From Ailurus styani (lineage: Eukaryota > Chordata > Mammalia > Carnivora > Ailuridae), in contig LNAC01000276.1 in assembly GCA_002007465.1 (NCBI GenBank), forward strand, positions 4,614,490 to 4,678,489: 64,000 nt of DNA. The letters are read 5' to 3'. The position numbers were made by a program, and so were the translations under genes. Below the pieces are notes generated by a model. That model ran no database searches, was not told the origin of the DNA, and saw only the letters and a list, made by a program, of their open reading frames with translations. Below, in pieces: positions 43,101 to 55,100 of this stretch (its first letter is position 1; every line of letters starts with the position of its first letter).

Positions 43101-46100
43101 GACCCCAGCGTTCTTCCCACTGATCCCAGCCCCCAAACCTATAAGCCCTTCATACCTCGTTGAGGTCATCAAGGTCAGGAGAAAAGCCAGTCATCATGGA
43201 TATATCCAGGATCGACATGGTAGCATCCTCTTTGCCCAGGTACCTGAATGGAGTAAAAAGAGGGCAGTTGGGTCCCAGGGTGAGGTCAGCCCTGGGGGTC
43301 AGTTCCTGGACAAGGGGGGAGGGGTCTGATCAGAGACTGAGGTTCCTGGTTCCCACATAGAAGCACAGAGGGATATTAGATTTTAGGAAACATTCCCCAA
43401 AGGGACTAATGGAAAGTCAGTATGATGTTAAGGAGACTAATGGCTCAGGCTCCAGAGCCCAATTGCCTGGGTTCAAATCCCAGCTCTATATTATATCTGA
43501 TGAGTCACTTGCCCTCTCCGTACCTCAGTTCTTCTAGAAAATAAAGACAAGAGAATGTTACCGCGGTCTAGCTCAACAACAATTGGGTAAAGTACAAATC
43601 TTGTTTCTAGCTCTTCAGTCCACCAATCACTGTGCAAGTAACAGATGCACATCACAGTCAATGACCAATCACATCACTTCTTTCAAAGTCTGTCGGTTCC
43701 AGGTCACCGAGTGGCCATTGCTCAGTTCATGCACCAAGGCCTGTGGTTGTGTTAATTCTTTATCAACCCACCTGACGTTTTGGAAAAATGAGTCACTGAA
43801 AGAGGGAACTAGCCAACAAAGATGAAAGCGCGGCAGAGAAATGAAGACTGGTGAAAGAGGGGTAAGGCTGGACGTGAAATTAGAATAGCACACAAATGGA
43901 GTTAGAGAAGAAACAGTGGGCTGTGGGAATGTCGCCCCTGTTGCCATTTGAGAGGCCGGCTATGAGACGAGCCCATCAACATAAGTGAGGAGAATGGCTA
44001 GGACCGAAGGTGCAGCTGTCCCAGCGGAAGCAACACCGGCAGAGATGCAGCCATAACTCTTGAGTATCTCGTGACACAGGCTGCTGGAAGGATTCAGGGT
44101 TGGAAGCTGACGTAACTCAGAAGGGAACGTGACAATTCACTACGTCATAGGAAGGATGCCTGCTTTATTCGTATCCTAAGTTACACAAAGAGGAGGAAGG
44201 AGCCACTTACGAACCATAGTTTCTTTCGGTAAGTGTTTTACGAAGGAGAAAAAAAAAATCACTTGCATCTCAACCTTCTGATGTTTTCATATACAGCATA
44301 CTAAACAAATACTCATCTTACTGTCATTTCCATTTCTCTATACCTTTATAACTGGCAGTATGGGAGTTTTTGATGTTGTGATAAAACACTGTAAAGGTCA
44401 TGGAACAATTGTAACTTCCCCCATTGATTGTTGAGACTGCTCGCACGGTCTCGCCTCCATGGCCACTGTTAGTCTCGGATTGCTACGCACAGTGAGGTCT
44501 GTGCCTGTGGCATCTACTTCCTTGGGGGACTTTAGACAATACCAGATGCATAGTGCACTCTTGGAAAGGATTAGGAACCACAGATATTATTTATGAGAAG
44601 TCTTGTTAGAGACAGAGGAATGGCCAAGTTGACCCCCCCCCCAAGTGAGCCATCATCACTTACCTGGTACAGATGTTAAGGAGCATGGTGCTCTTGGCGT
44701 CCTGAGGCCTCTTGACTAGAAACACAGAAGACAGAAAAATGGGAAGGGGGTCCCTGGGTCCTGATTCAGGAGGGAGGCAGACATTACAATGGGGTTGGAG
44801 GAAGGATAACAGGTAGGGTCTTTGCCCCCGTTACCATTTTCAAGGACTCGTTGGATGTTAACCCTGAGGTTAAAGTTCCGGCAGGAGACTTGGCTTTTGA
44901 GCTTGGCATAGTACATTGTCACCACCTGGTGAAACAGTGCAGGTAATGAAGTGTCAGCGCACCTGAGTTGAGAAGGAGAGGGTCCCTCTGGGGCAGAGAG
45001 GTTGAGAGAAAGTGGTGGCCAAGCAGGTGTGTGTTCCCACGCCTTACCGACAAGGTGCCTTCTCCTTTTCCTTTAGCTACTACATCAAAATTCTCATTTT
45101 TCTTGGTCTGCAGGGAGTAGGGAGAGAGAAGAGGAGATGTTGGGAACGAAGCCTTCCCCTGGCTACAGCAATCATTTGCTCCCCCTCCTGCCTCTGGCAA
45201 ACCCTGGCGGTGTGGCGGGTGACAGCAAGGAGGGTTTGGCTGGGCAGCTGTACCTCTTCTGACCGCAGGAGGCTAGCAGATTCCCAGAGGATGACGTGCT
45301 TGATGACGCTGTTTCGGCTGGGCAGTTTGATGGACACCTCCAGGTTCAAGTCCTTGTGGCGAGGGACATCCTTCTGGTATTGGGCCAAGGCTTGGAATAC
45401 CATGAAGGTGGCCTAGAACCCATGAGAGAGGAAGAGACTCAGATCAGAGGGAGGGGGCCCTAAGACTGTAGCCTAGGACCCACCTCCACTCCCACACCCA
45501 GAGAGGGTAAGGATGAGATTGGGAGTTGTTAGACATCGAGGACATGCTCTAGATTCTTCAAGGGAAAGGGGCTTAGACCAGAACTTGGAGACACTGAGAA
45601 CATGTCTTGAGTCCACCGGAAATTGCAGGCATGAGACTGAGGCTGTAGCAACACCGAGAATGTGGCCCAGACTCATCCAGAGGAGAGGCTAAGACAAGAG
45701 TTTGGAGTCACTGAGAATGTGTTAAGAACCCACTTGTGAAAAAAGAATGAAGTTGGAGCCTGGGGTCACTGAACATATGATCTAGAATCCAAAAAGTATA
45801 CTTAGAATATGACTGACAGCTCGCCAGAAAAAAAGGGGGTCAAACTGGAGTCTGAGGTTTTTGAAACCATGGCCTAGAAACCATGGCCTACCAGGGAGAG
45901 AAAAGCTGGGAGTCTGGTAGAGCTGAGAACCTGGTCTAGAACCCACAGGAAGATGAGCTAACATGGAGTCCGGTGGAGCTGAAAACCTGGTCTAGATCCC
46001 ACAGGAAGATGAACTAACATGGAGCCTGGTGGAGCTGAGAGCCTGGTCTAGAACCCACAGGAGGATGAGTTAACATGGAGTATGGTGGAGTTGAGAACAT

Positions 46101-49100
46101 GGTTTAGATACCAGAAGGCTCAGAACACAGCTTGGGGCATTCAGAATGTAGTCTAGAACCCCAGGTGGGTTCACAACTGAAAAGGCCTGATCTCTCAAAT
46201 CCACTCCAGCCATTCTGGCTTCTGGGACAGAAGGACTTTCCCTCTTGGTCTCAGTGTCTTCTCTGGGAGGCCAGTGGGAGGCCAGAGGAGGTAGGCATGC
46301 AGATGCCTAGGGGATATGGGGTCACTTGCCTGGGTGGAACCATAGCCACCTCCGTAGTATCTCTGCTCATTGAGCCAGCGCACGACAGGAGGTGCAGAGT
46401 CAAAGTCTTTGAGGAGCAGCAGGGCCAAGAGGGCGTAGGATGTGGCTTCCACACTGTAGAGCTTCTGGTTAGGCTCCTCCCAGCGTTCCCTGTCTGCAGA
46501 GAGAATCCCCACGCCCCCGTGCTCACTGCTCTGTCCAGCCTGGAGATGGCTCAGAGAAATCTCAGAAGAAGACTCCACCTAGACTTCTTGGTATTCAAGT
46601 ACCCTGGCCGACATCCAAGCCCTCAAACTGCTGGCTCCTGACTCACCCTCTTGTCTCACTAGCCTTCACTCTTCCATCTGAATCCTGCAGCCCCACTGAG
46701 CTATAGGAGACTCCTGAAACTGTCCATGCTCATTATTCTTTCTGAGTCTTTCGATATTCTGTTCCCTCTACTTGGAGCATCTTTTTTCCACTTACTCCTG
46801 TTAATCCCATCCTGCACAATTTGGCTTCAATAGCACCCCAAGACTGGGTGACAGACCCCTGTCCTTCCTTCTGTCTCTCAAAACATCGTGTGCTCTCCTG
46901 TCCTGCATTACGATGCTCCATAGCAATCTATTAACTCATTTCTTTCCTCAGCTGGAGTGTGGGGCCATGATGGCAGGGGCTATGCTGTATTCCCTGTGAT
47001 GTCCCAAGTGCTTAAGAAAGTACTTATGGCAGAGATTGTCATTAAGGACCATTCCCTCCTTTTCCTGGGCACAGAGTTGGACTACATCTCCCACATATCT
47101 TTGCAGGCAGGTATGGCCATATGACGGAGCTCTGGACAATGCAATGGGCATTGGCAATGACAGGGACCCCTTCCATGCCTGGTCTACCTCCCTTGCAGAG
47201 TCCTCCTGACTCTTTCCCCTTCTGCTTGGATGGAGTGGATTCCAAGGACCTGGAGTAGCAGAGCCATGAAAAGATAGAGTCTGGGATCTGGGGATCAATG
47301 TATGGAGGAGATCCATCCATGAACATCTCAGTATATGTTACATCATGTTTCTTGACATACGTTCTATCGGTCAATGCAAACCTGGTACAGATCATCACTG
47401 GAACCAATGATTAAGTGCTCACTAGGTGCTAGGCACTGTGCTAAATTGCCTAAGGCATTATCTTGTCTAATCCTAAAGACCCTTGAGATAATGTTAATGT
47501 TAGGACAACAGGAGAGATAGAGCTCTTACTGGGTGCTAGATCTTCTACCTGCATTACTTGTTCATACTTCACAACCACCTATGATAAAAGTATCATCTTA
47601 AGATGAGGTCCATAGAGGTTCAGTGACTTGCACAAAGTCACACAGTATGAACATGGCAACGTGGGATCTGAATTTGGGTCTGTCTGATGTCAGAGCCCAC
47701 GTCCTTTCTCCTGGGTCGTAGCAAGTGCTCAACATACACTTGTTGAATGAAGGAGGCAACGGACCTTCTCGTGGAGCTTACACTGAGGACTTCGCACGCC
47801 TCAGAGCGATCCACCCAGCATGGCTTACCACCATCCACTCCAGCTCGACTTGAAGCTGCCCATCCCAGCGCAGCTTAGAGCCCCGCATGCCAGTTCAAGA
47901 TGGCTGCCCCCCGGCCCCAGCCATACATTCCTCTTTTACCTGGTCAGGCTGCCCCTCACCTTTGGCTGTGCTCAGAAATTTTTTGAGCAGGTTTCCCTCC
48001 AGTTTGCCTAGCTGGGCCAGGGCGTAGCCAGCAATGGCCACAGAATATGATCCCCGCAGGTTCTCGTAGTGGGCTTCAAGATATTGTCCTGCTTTATTGA
48101 TGCCGCCTGGCAGGCTCTATAAGAAAGAGGATGGAGTACTTTGGTAAGGTAGACATTACTGCCACAGAGAGCTGGTAAGGATCACACAAGCACCACTTCC
48201 TGGGTACCAGGATGGTTTCTGTCCTTGGGACACAACTTTCTTGGATCTCCCCCACCCTCCCTGGGTTTTCCAGACATTTTAGCCACCATGGGCTGCCTTG
48301 TTGCTGAATACCTAAGATGTGCCTGGGACAGTTTCTATACCTAGTGGTGTACTGGTGGCTGTTTAAGCTCGCCAGTGTGTGTGTTTGGGGGCTGGGAAGG
48401 AGGGTGGCTGGTTTCTAGATTGCCTGTTACTGCAACGTCAATACCCCATTATGGCCGACTTCAAGCTACCACCACAATGTCCCTGAACATGACGTCCCTG
48501 AAGTCCTCAGTGGAGGAGACATGTCCCAGATAGGCACTTGTGAGTGAGCACGAACGATTCAGCATCCTGCTGGGATGTCTCTGGTCTAATCATCAGCTTC
48601 CTAGCTAATACTTACTGTATGTGTGAGCCTATTTTTATCATCCGCCCTACTGCACAGACGAGGATACTGAGACCCAGAGACACGAGCGGTGGAGGAAGAC
48701 ATGACGAGCACTGTTTGCGGATTTTCATGGTGCAAATACTACCATGGCCAGTTTCAAGCTACTGATGTGGAGGCAGTGAACGCAGAGTTGGGAAGAGGTG
48801 GGCAGTAGCACAGTGTTAGATAGTTTTTCCACCATCTAGGTGCATAAACAACCTTGAGATGGATAGATTTATCATAGATAATGATGAAAGGTAATAATTA
48901 GGAAGTGATGAGTCTTGAGTGTTTTTTACCTCTGTTTTTAATGTTTAATGTGTCGTCTATTTTACTTAAATGTAATTTTATATAATTTAATTTTTAAAAA
49001 GATTTTATTTATTTGGGAGAGAGAGAGAGCACAGGAGCAGAGGGAGAGGGAGAGGAAGTGGGAGAAGCAGGCTCCCCGCTGAGCAGGGACACCCCCCCCC

Positions 49101-52100
49101 CAATGTTACTGTGTTGTAGTAGAAACTAATCCTTTTTCCCTGCCCAGCCACCTCTCCTTCATCTACTTTTGACTTCGGTAGGAACTTTTCTCTTTCATTC
49201 ACATGCCACAGTGGAAGCAGCCATATTTGCCGAGTAAGACCTACTCCTGGCCTCAGCTGATTGGCCCAGGTGTGATCACATGACCATGGTCAAGCCTATC
49301 AGAACCATTCCCTGGGAATCGGAGAGCCTTGGTCTGGCTATTTCCCCAAAGAAGGCAGCCAGCCACGTTCTGCCGCACTGGGTGGGTAGCAGAGGAAGAG
49401 GAATTACTGGGCCCAGAAAGGCCTGGGTTCCTCTTGGGCACTAAAGATAACCTCTCTCCACTCCATCTCTTTTCTGGGTTCCAGCTAAGGGAGAAGCAGC
49501 TGGCTGAGGTGAGATCCTGGGGTTCCCGACTTGGTAAGCTGAAGGTCAAACAAACCACTCTAACAACCCCAGGACAAAGCAGATAGAGCAATTACAGAGA
49601 TTTTCAGGAGACCATTTAAGTTTCTCCACTTCAGAACCAAAACCAGAGGAAAAGGAGAGAGCCCTAAGACAACATTTTTAATCATTTCCCTTTTAGGGTC
49701 ATGGCTCCTTTGAAAATCTCCTAAAAGGCACCTGGGTGGCTCAGTCAGGTAAGCACCTGATTATTGATTTCGGCACAGGTCATGACTTCAGGGTCCTGAG
49801 CTGGAGCCCAGCATGGGGGTTCTGTGCTCAGTAGGGAGTCTGCTTGAAGTTCTTTCCCTCTCCCCCTCCCCCCATGCTCTCTCTCAAGTAAATAAGTAAA
49901 TCTTAAAAAAAAAAATAGAAAAAGAAAATTTCCTAAAAAGATCCCCCAGACTAAGAAAATAGTCTTGATGTCCTCTTAGCTCTCTGTTGTGAGTTTTCTT
50001 TAGGGAAGCAGGAAGGTTACAAGGCACTGATCAGGTAGGAGTGATGTGGAGAGTAGGCTGAGGGGGCTTTCGTTGACATTGGTGAAAACTCTCTGAAAAT
50101 GGTAAAGCAGGCAGAAAGGACCTGCTCTTTGATCTCTTTGTGTCTCAGTTCTCTCTTCTGTAAACTGGGGTAAGAAGAGTAGCCTACTTCTTGGGCTTTT
50201 ACAAGGATTACAGGACTTAACCATGGGAAGCTCTTGGATGAGCATCTTAGTTAATTACTCCCCAAAGGCTGGGTATTATTATGGCCGCTGTGGTGGCTGT
50301 TTTTGCACTGGGGAGGACTGAAAATCGCCCAAATGCAACCCCTCACCCTCCAAGCTGGATGAGGTCTGGGTAGGGGAGGGGAGAAGAAGAGGATGGCAGA
50401 CACTTACGTTGACCTGTCCTTCGCAAATATCTTCAGCCTCTTTCAGTGCAATGAGGACAAAGGCTGTGAGGGACACCTCCTTCTCCTTAGAGTCCCGGAA
50501 GCCACCCTAGAATAGGAAGCAGAAAACAAGGATAGGGTCACCAGTGTGTCCCATTTGGGCACCAATCCGCCTGCTGGGTCAGTAGGTCAAGGCAGGGCTG
50601 ACTCTCTCCCCAGTGTCTGCTTAGGAGGGCCACTCTCTTCAGCGTTCATTCATTCATCCAGTGTTGCTGGTGCTGTGGATAAGATAGTGGGAAAGAACCA
50701 GACATTACCCTAACCCTCATGGAGCTTTCCATATGGTAGGGGAGATAGACATGAACTAACCAGTTCACTAAAAGATATATCATTACAGACTGATGAGTGC
50801 TGTGCAGAAGTGTATGTGGCCGTGAGAATGGACAGTGGGAGTGTGACTCAGTTGGGGAGATCAGGAAAGATGTCGCTGGATGATGACCAGGCTTAGCATG
50901 CCAGGCAGTGGGAACAGCATGTGCAAAGGCCCTGTGGCAGGAGACAGCAAGGCTCCCAGTAGTACAGCTGTAGTGTGGAGGAGGTAGGGGGACAGCTGTG
51001 AGACTGGACGCCTGAAGGGTCAGGCTAAGGCAGTGATTCTCTAACTTATGGTTACATCAGCATCATGGGGGTGGGTGGGGTTTGTAGAAACCGATTCCTA
51101 GGTCCTGCCCCTAAAGTTTCTGATTCCATTGCATGCATCTAGAGTCCAGCCTGAGGACATGTTTTACTAACAAGTTTGCAGGTGATGCTGATGCTGCTGG
51201 CATGGGGATCCCATTTGGAGAACCACAGCTCCGAGGGGTTCTAGGTTTATTGTCAGAACGAAGGGGGAGGGACTTGGGTTTTGCTCTGGACTCTGAAGGT
51301 CTCTGGTCTTCGCATTGGAAGAGCGACACTCCAGGTGACAGGGTAGTCTTCGTCCTGTCTATCTTGGGACTTCCGGGCGCCCTTTCCTCAGCCTGCCGTG
51401 AGCCCCTGCCTCTTACAATCATCTCTTGGTGAATCACTGGCCCATCCTCGTTGAAGATCCCGTCGGGCTTCTGCTTCTCCATGATCAGCCATTTGACCGC
51501 CCCGCAGAGCACCTGGCTGTCGATGGCGATGAGGTTGGCGGCCAGGGAGAAGACCTTGACCACGTAGGCGGTCAGCCTGGGGGGGGCGCACAGAGTGAGC
51601 CAATCGCCTCCGGGGTCCAGAGACTGCCATTCCAGCGCACCAATGAGCAGAGAGAGGCAGGGCCTGGCCGGGCTGGTCCAGCCCCCCCCACCTGGTGCAG
51701 ATGCAGCCCAGCCCCGGGCGGCGCTGGATGACCACAGGCCACTGGGCAGCCCCCAGTGCGCGCCTTGCCTCTGGGGGGCAAGGATCCAGAGCTGGGCACG
51801 GGGCTGTGTGGACGAGGCTCGCCGGGACCACCCCAGGCCTCCCTGCTCTGTGGGGTGCAAGGACGACTCACCAGGTGCTGGACGCCCGGTCCCGGAAGGC
51901 AGCGAAGGCCGAGTTGCCTTGTCTGAAGGCCAGCTGCTGCGTGTACCCTGCAGGGAAGCGAGAAGTGTCACCCGAGGAGCAGGGGCTGAGTGGAGGGGGT
52001 ATGCCAGCCAGGGGAGGGGCTTGGGGACAGGGGTTCAGAGAGGAGAGAGGGGGCTCAGGGCGGACTAGGAAGTCTGGCGGAGGGAGGAGTTTCTAAAAGG

Positions 52101-55100
52101 GGAAGGGACTCAGAGGGTGGGGCGATCAGGAGAAAAGGGGGCTGGAGTTCTCAGAGGAGAGGGGTTCAGAAAGGGGAACGGTCACAAGGGGGTTCGGGGA
52201 GAAGGGGGTCTCAGTGAGAGGGGGAGATTCCCTAGGGCTCAGAGGGGCCCAGGGTCTCAGAGAGGGGAAAGTGGGGGGAGGGGCTTCGAGGAGGGGCGGG
52301 GCCTCGGTCGGGGGGCGGGGCATGGTCTCCGGAGGACGCGTCTCGGGGAGGCGGGCTGGAGGGGGGCGGGTCTCCAGTGCGGGCTCACCCTTCTTGATGA
52401 GCTCCAAGGCTTCCTGCCGCTTCTCCAGGCTGAACTTCTCCCACTGCTCCGTCTGGTCCAGGTAGTGCACAGCGATGACGGTGGGCGTCATGCCGATCAT
52501 GTTCTGCTCCCCGCAGCCCGACGGGGTCACGATGAGATGCTTCAGACGGTTCCCGTCGATGGCGTCCTCTGCCATCTGAGCCACCGGGGTCCCTGCAGCC
52601 AGGAGGGAGGGCCGCGCTCAAGCCCCGTGCGGTGGGGTGGGGCGAGGAGGGTTGGGGCTGTGACCAGCGATCCCAGGCTCCAACCAGGCTTCTGCTTCAT
52701 AGAACTCTGGTCCCTGAGTCCTCTTGGTACACCAGTGGAAAATGAATTCCAGGAACACTCGTCATGAATACTTAGATCATGCTTCATGGTGTTTGCTAAG
52801 CGCTGTTCTGGAGAACCTCATCTAGTATCTCATTTAATCCTCTCGACGACCCTTTGATGTCAGTACTGTTATTCGGCCCCATCACAGATGAGGAAACCAA
52901 AGGTCTCTCTCCAAAACCTTACTGCTTGCAAGGTGCCTTTCCGGGGACTTCTTTTCCCTTCTTGCTACAGTCCTCCATCTCAGCTATTTAAGTTCCAAAA
53001 TTTCCTGCTCTTGAACTATACTGTTTCTCATTTCAACTTCTTTATCCGCAAAAGCTATTTGCTAAACTAAATATAGCCTGGAGTCTTCTATAAAACAGAT
53101 CAAGGAGGTGGCCAGCTGTCTTCACAGAAGTGGAGAGGGGAGACAAAGTAATAAATACCCCCAGAATTAGGTGGGACTGGGTCCCTTTCTCCAGGTTTGC
53201 GCCTTCTGGGGTCAGGACCAGTCAGTGGAGGCTCACCTTGCAGGAGGATCCTGGTCTCTGAATCTGTGTCTGGGACTTGGTCGCTGAGGTCTGCCGCACG
53301 GACCTGCACTGTCTGCTCTCCCCCTGCCGGCGGGATGGGAGAGAAGGATGGCAACAGCCCTCTCCCACCAGGCCCTCCATCACCACCCAGGCCTCCAGCT
53401 CTCTGCTGCGGCTGACTCACCTTTGCCTTTCTCTTCTGGATTCAGTGTGTGAATGGCCACGGTCTGGTTGACTCTGACTCCTTCCGGCTGAACCATGTTG
53501 GGATGGGGGGTTGCGGGGTGGGAAGGTCAGGTGAATAAAGGAACAGACAGACACAACGGATCAGCAAAGACACTGGCCTTCTGGGGATTACTGTAGCACA
53601 GGCACAGTGGAATCACCCGTCCTAGCTGTGTGACTGGGAGTCAATTACTTAACTCCTCTGTGCCTCCGCTTCCTCCCTTTGAAAGAGGAAGCAATACAAA
53701 CATCGACTTCATATGGTCTCCTGGGAATTAATAACAGAATTATCCATTGCTAACTAAGTAACAAACCCTTTTGAAAGCTTCCTCTGTGCTAAGGTGCTTT
53801 CTTTACCCTCTGGGGTTGACCTTTTACCTTTTAACAAACTCCGTGGGGTGAGTACGGCTATTATAACTCCCACCTCAGAGTTCTAACTTCCCATCACAGA
53901 AAGGTTAAGTCACTAGCCCAACGTCACACAGCTGGTAGAAGAGAGCCGGGGTTTGAAAAGGGTACCCTGTTTTTTTTGGGTGGTGGCAGGGAGGCAGTCA
54001 GGCGAAATGACCCAAGAAAGTTTGTGTTTTTAACTCAGTGCCTTTCAAATGTCTCTAGAACAAAAGAATGTGCATAAGGTACTCAGCACAATGTCTGGCA
54101 CGCAGTCAGTGCTCAGTTAAAATAGGGGCTATCTTAGTATCAGAATCCCAACTAGTGCTCTCCTTGGTCTATATAAAGACTTCCATGGTGGACTGCAGCT
54201 GTTTACCTCTTTCCAGAACATATTCTCCTTGAGGCTGATATTAATGCCCAAATTTTCCTTTGGACACCGAGTCTCCTCCCGTGGCATGCTGGTAGATATC
54301 TGACAGCCAGCTCCCCAGGAAGAAAAGATCCTCCTTTGTAGCACTGCCCATTTTTGTGCCACGGCAGACTTCAAGCTACCAGCACCAGAGAGTGCAAAAT
54401 TGGGAAGTTGTGGGCACACTGGCTCTCTGGCGTTGGACCATGCAGGCTGTAAGCACCCTCCTAGGTTTTCATCCCATTGGTGCCACACTGAACCTACTGG
54501 GGCCCCAGGCCAAAGGGATAATAAGAAATGTGCCCCTAGGGGAGCCTGGCTGGCTCGGTTGCAAAAGCGTGTGACTCTTGATCTCAGGGTTGTAAGTTCA
54601 AGCCCCATGTTGGGTGTAGAGATCACTTAAAAATAAAATCTTAAAAAAAAATACGAGTTTGATTCCATTAAAGTCAGGAAAGAAAAATTATAATCAATTC
54701 TGGTTTGGGCATAAATAAGACATTTCGCTATTTTATAGTTTTAAAGCATTGCTTTGAAAGCATTTGTTTTAAAGCATTTGCTTTTCAATGTTTCAATATT
54801 TTTTTCAACTACTTTAACATTTTGGGGGGAAATTAACCATTAATCAATGTTAACCATTAAAAAAAGACACATATATGGGGGCCATATTTTCCCTTTAGCT
54901 TCAGGGAAGCTAAATATGGCTTGACTTGATACTGTTAGATTCTCTCTGTTTAAAACTTTGATCTTTTGTTCATCACAGATTTTTTTTGACATTATTTTGA
55001 TTCCTTACAATATTGTATTAAAATATTGTCACTCTTTTATGATCTCACATTTTGCTTGAAAATATTAACAAAAGATGATAGGAAGCTTTTATTTTTATTA

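Larger units (their letters stand above)
48117..50407 (-). other. C3: C3 intron 27
   Basis: A 2291-bp intron with two SINEs (48996-49092 and 49725-49917). Otherwise no coding or RNA features seen. Confidence 0.6.

Noticed and set aside
51111..51971. 286-aa minus-strand open frame
   Set aside because: It is C3 exon 26 (and out-of-frame exon 25) read through introns and a MER5A; the real exons are defined by splice sites.
52117..52767. 216-aa plus-strand frame over C3 exon 24
   Set aside because: Antisense shadow of the thioester exon and GA-rich intron.
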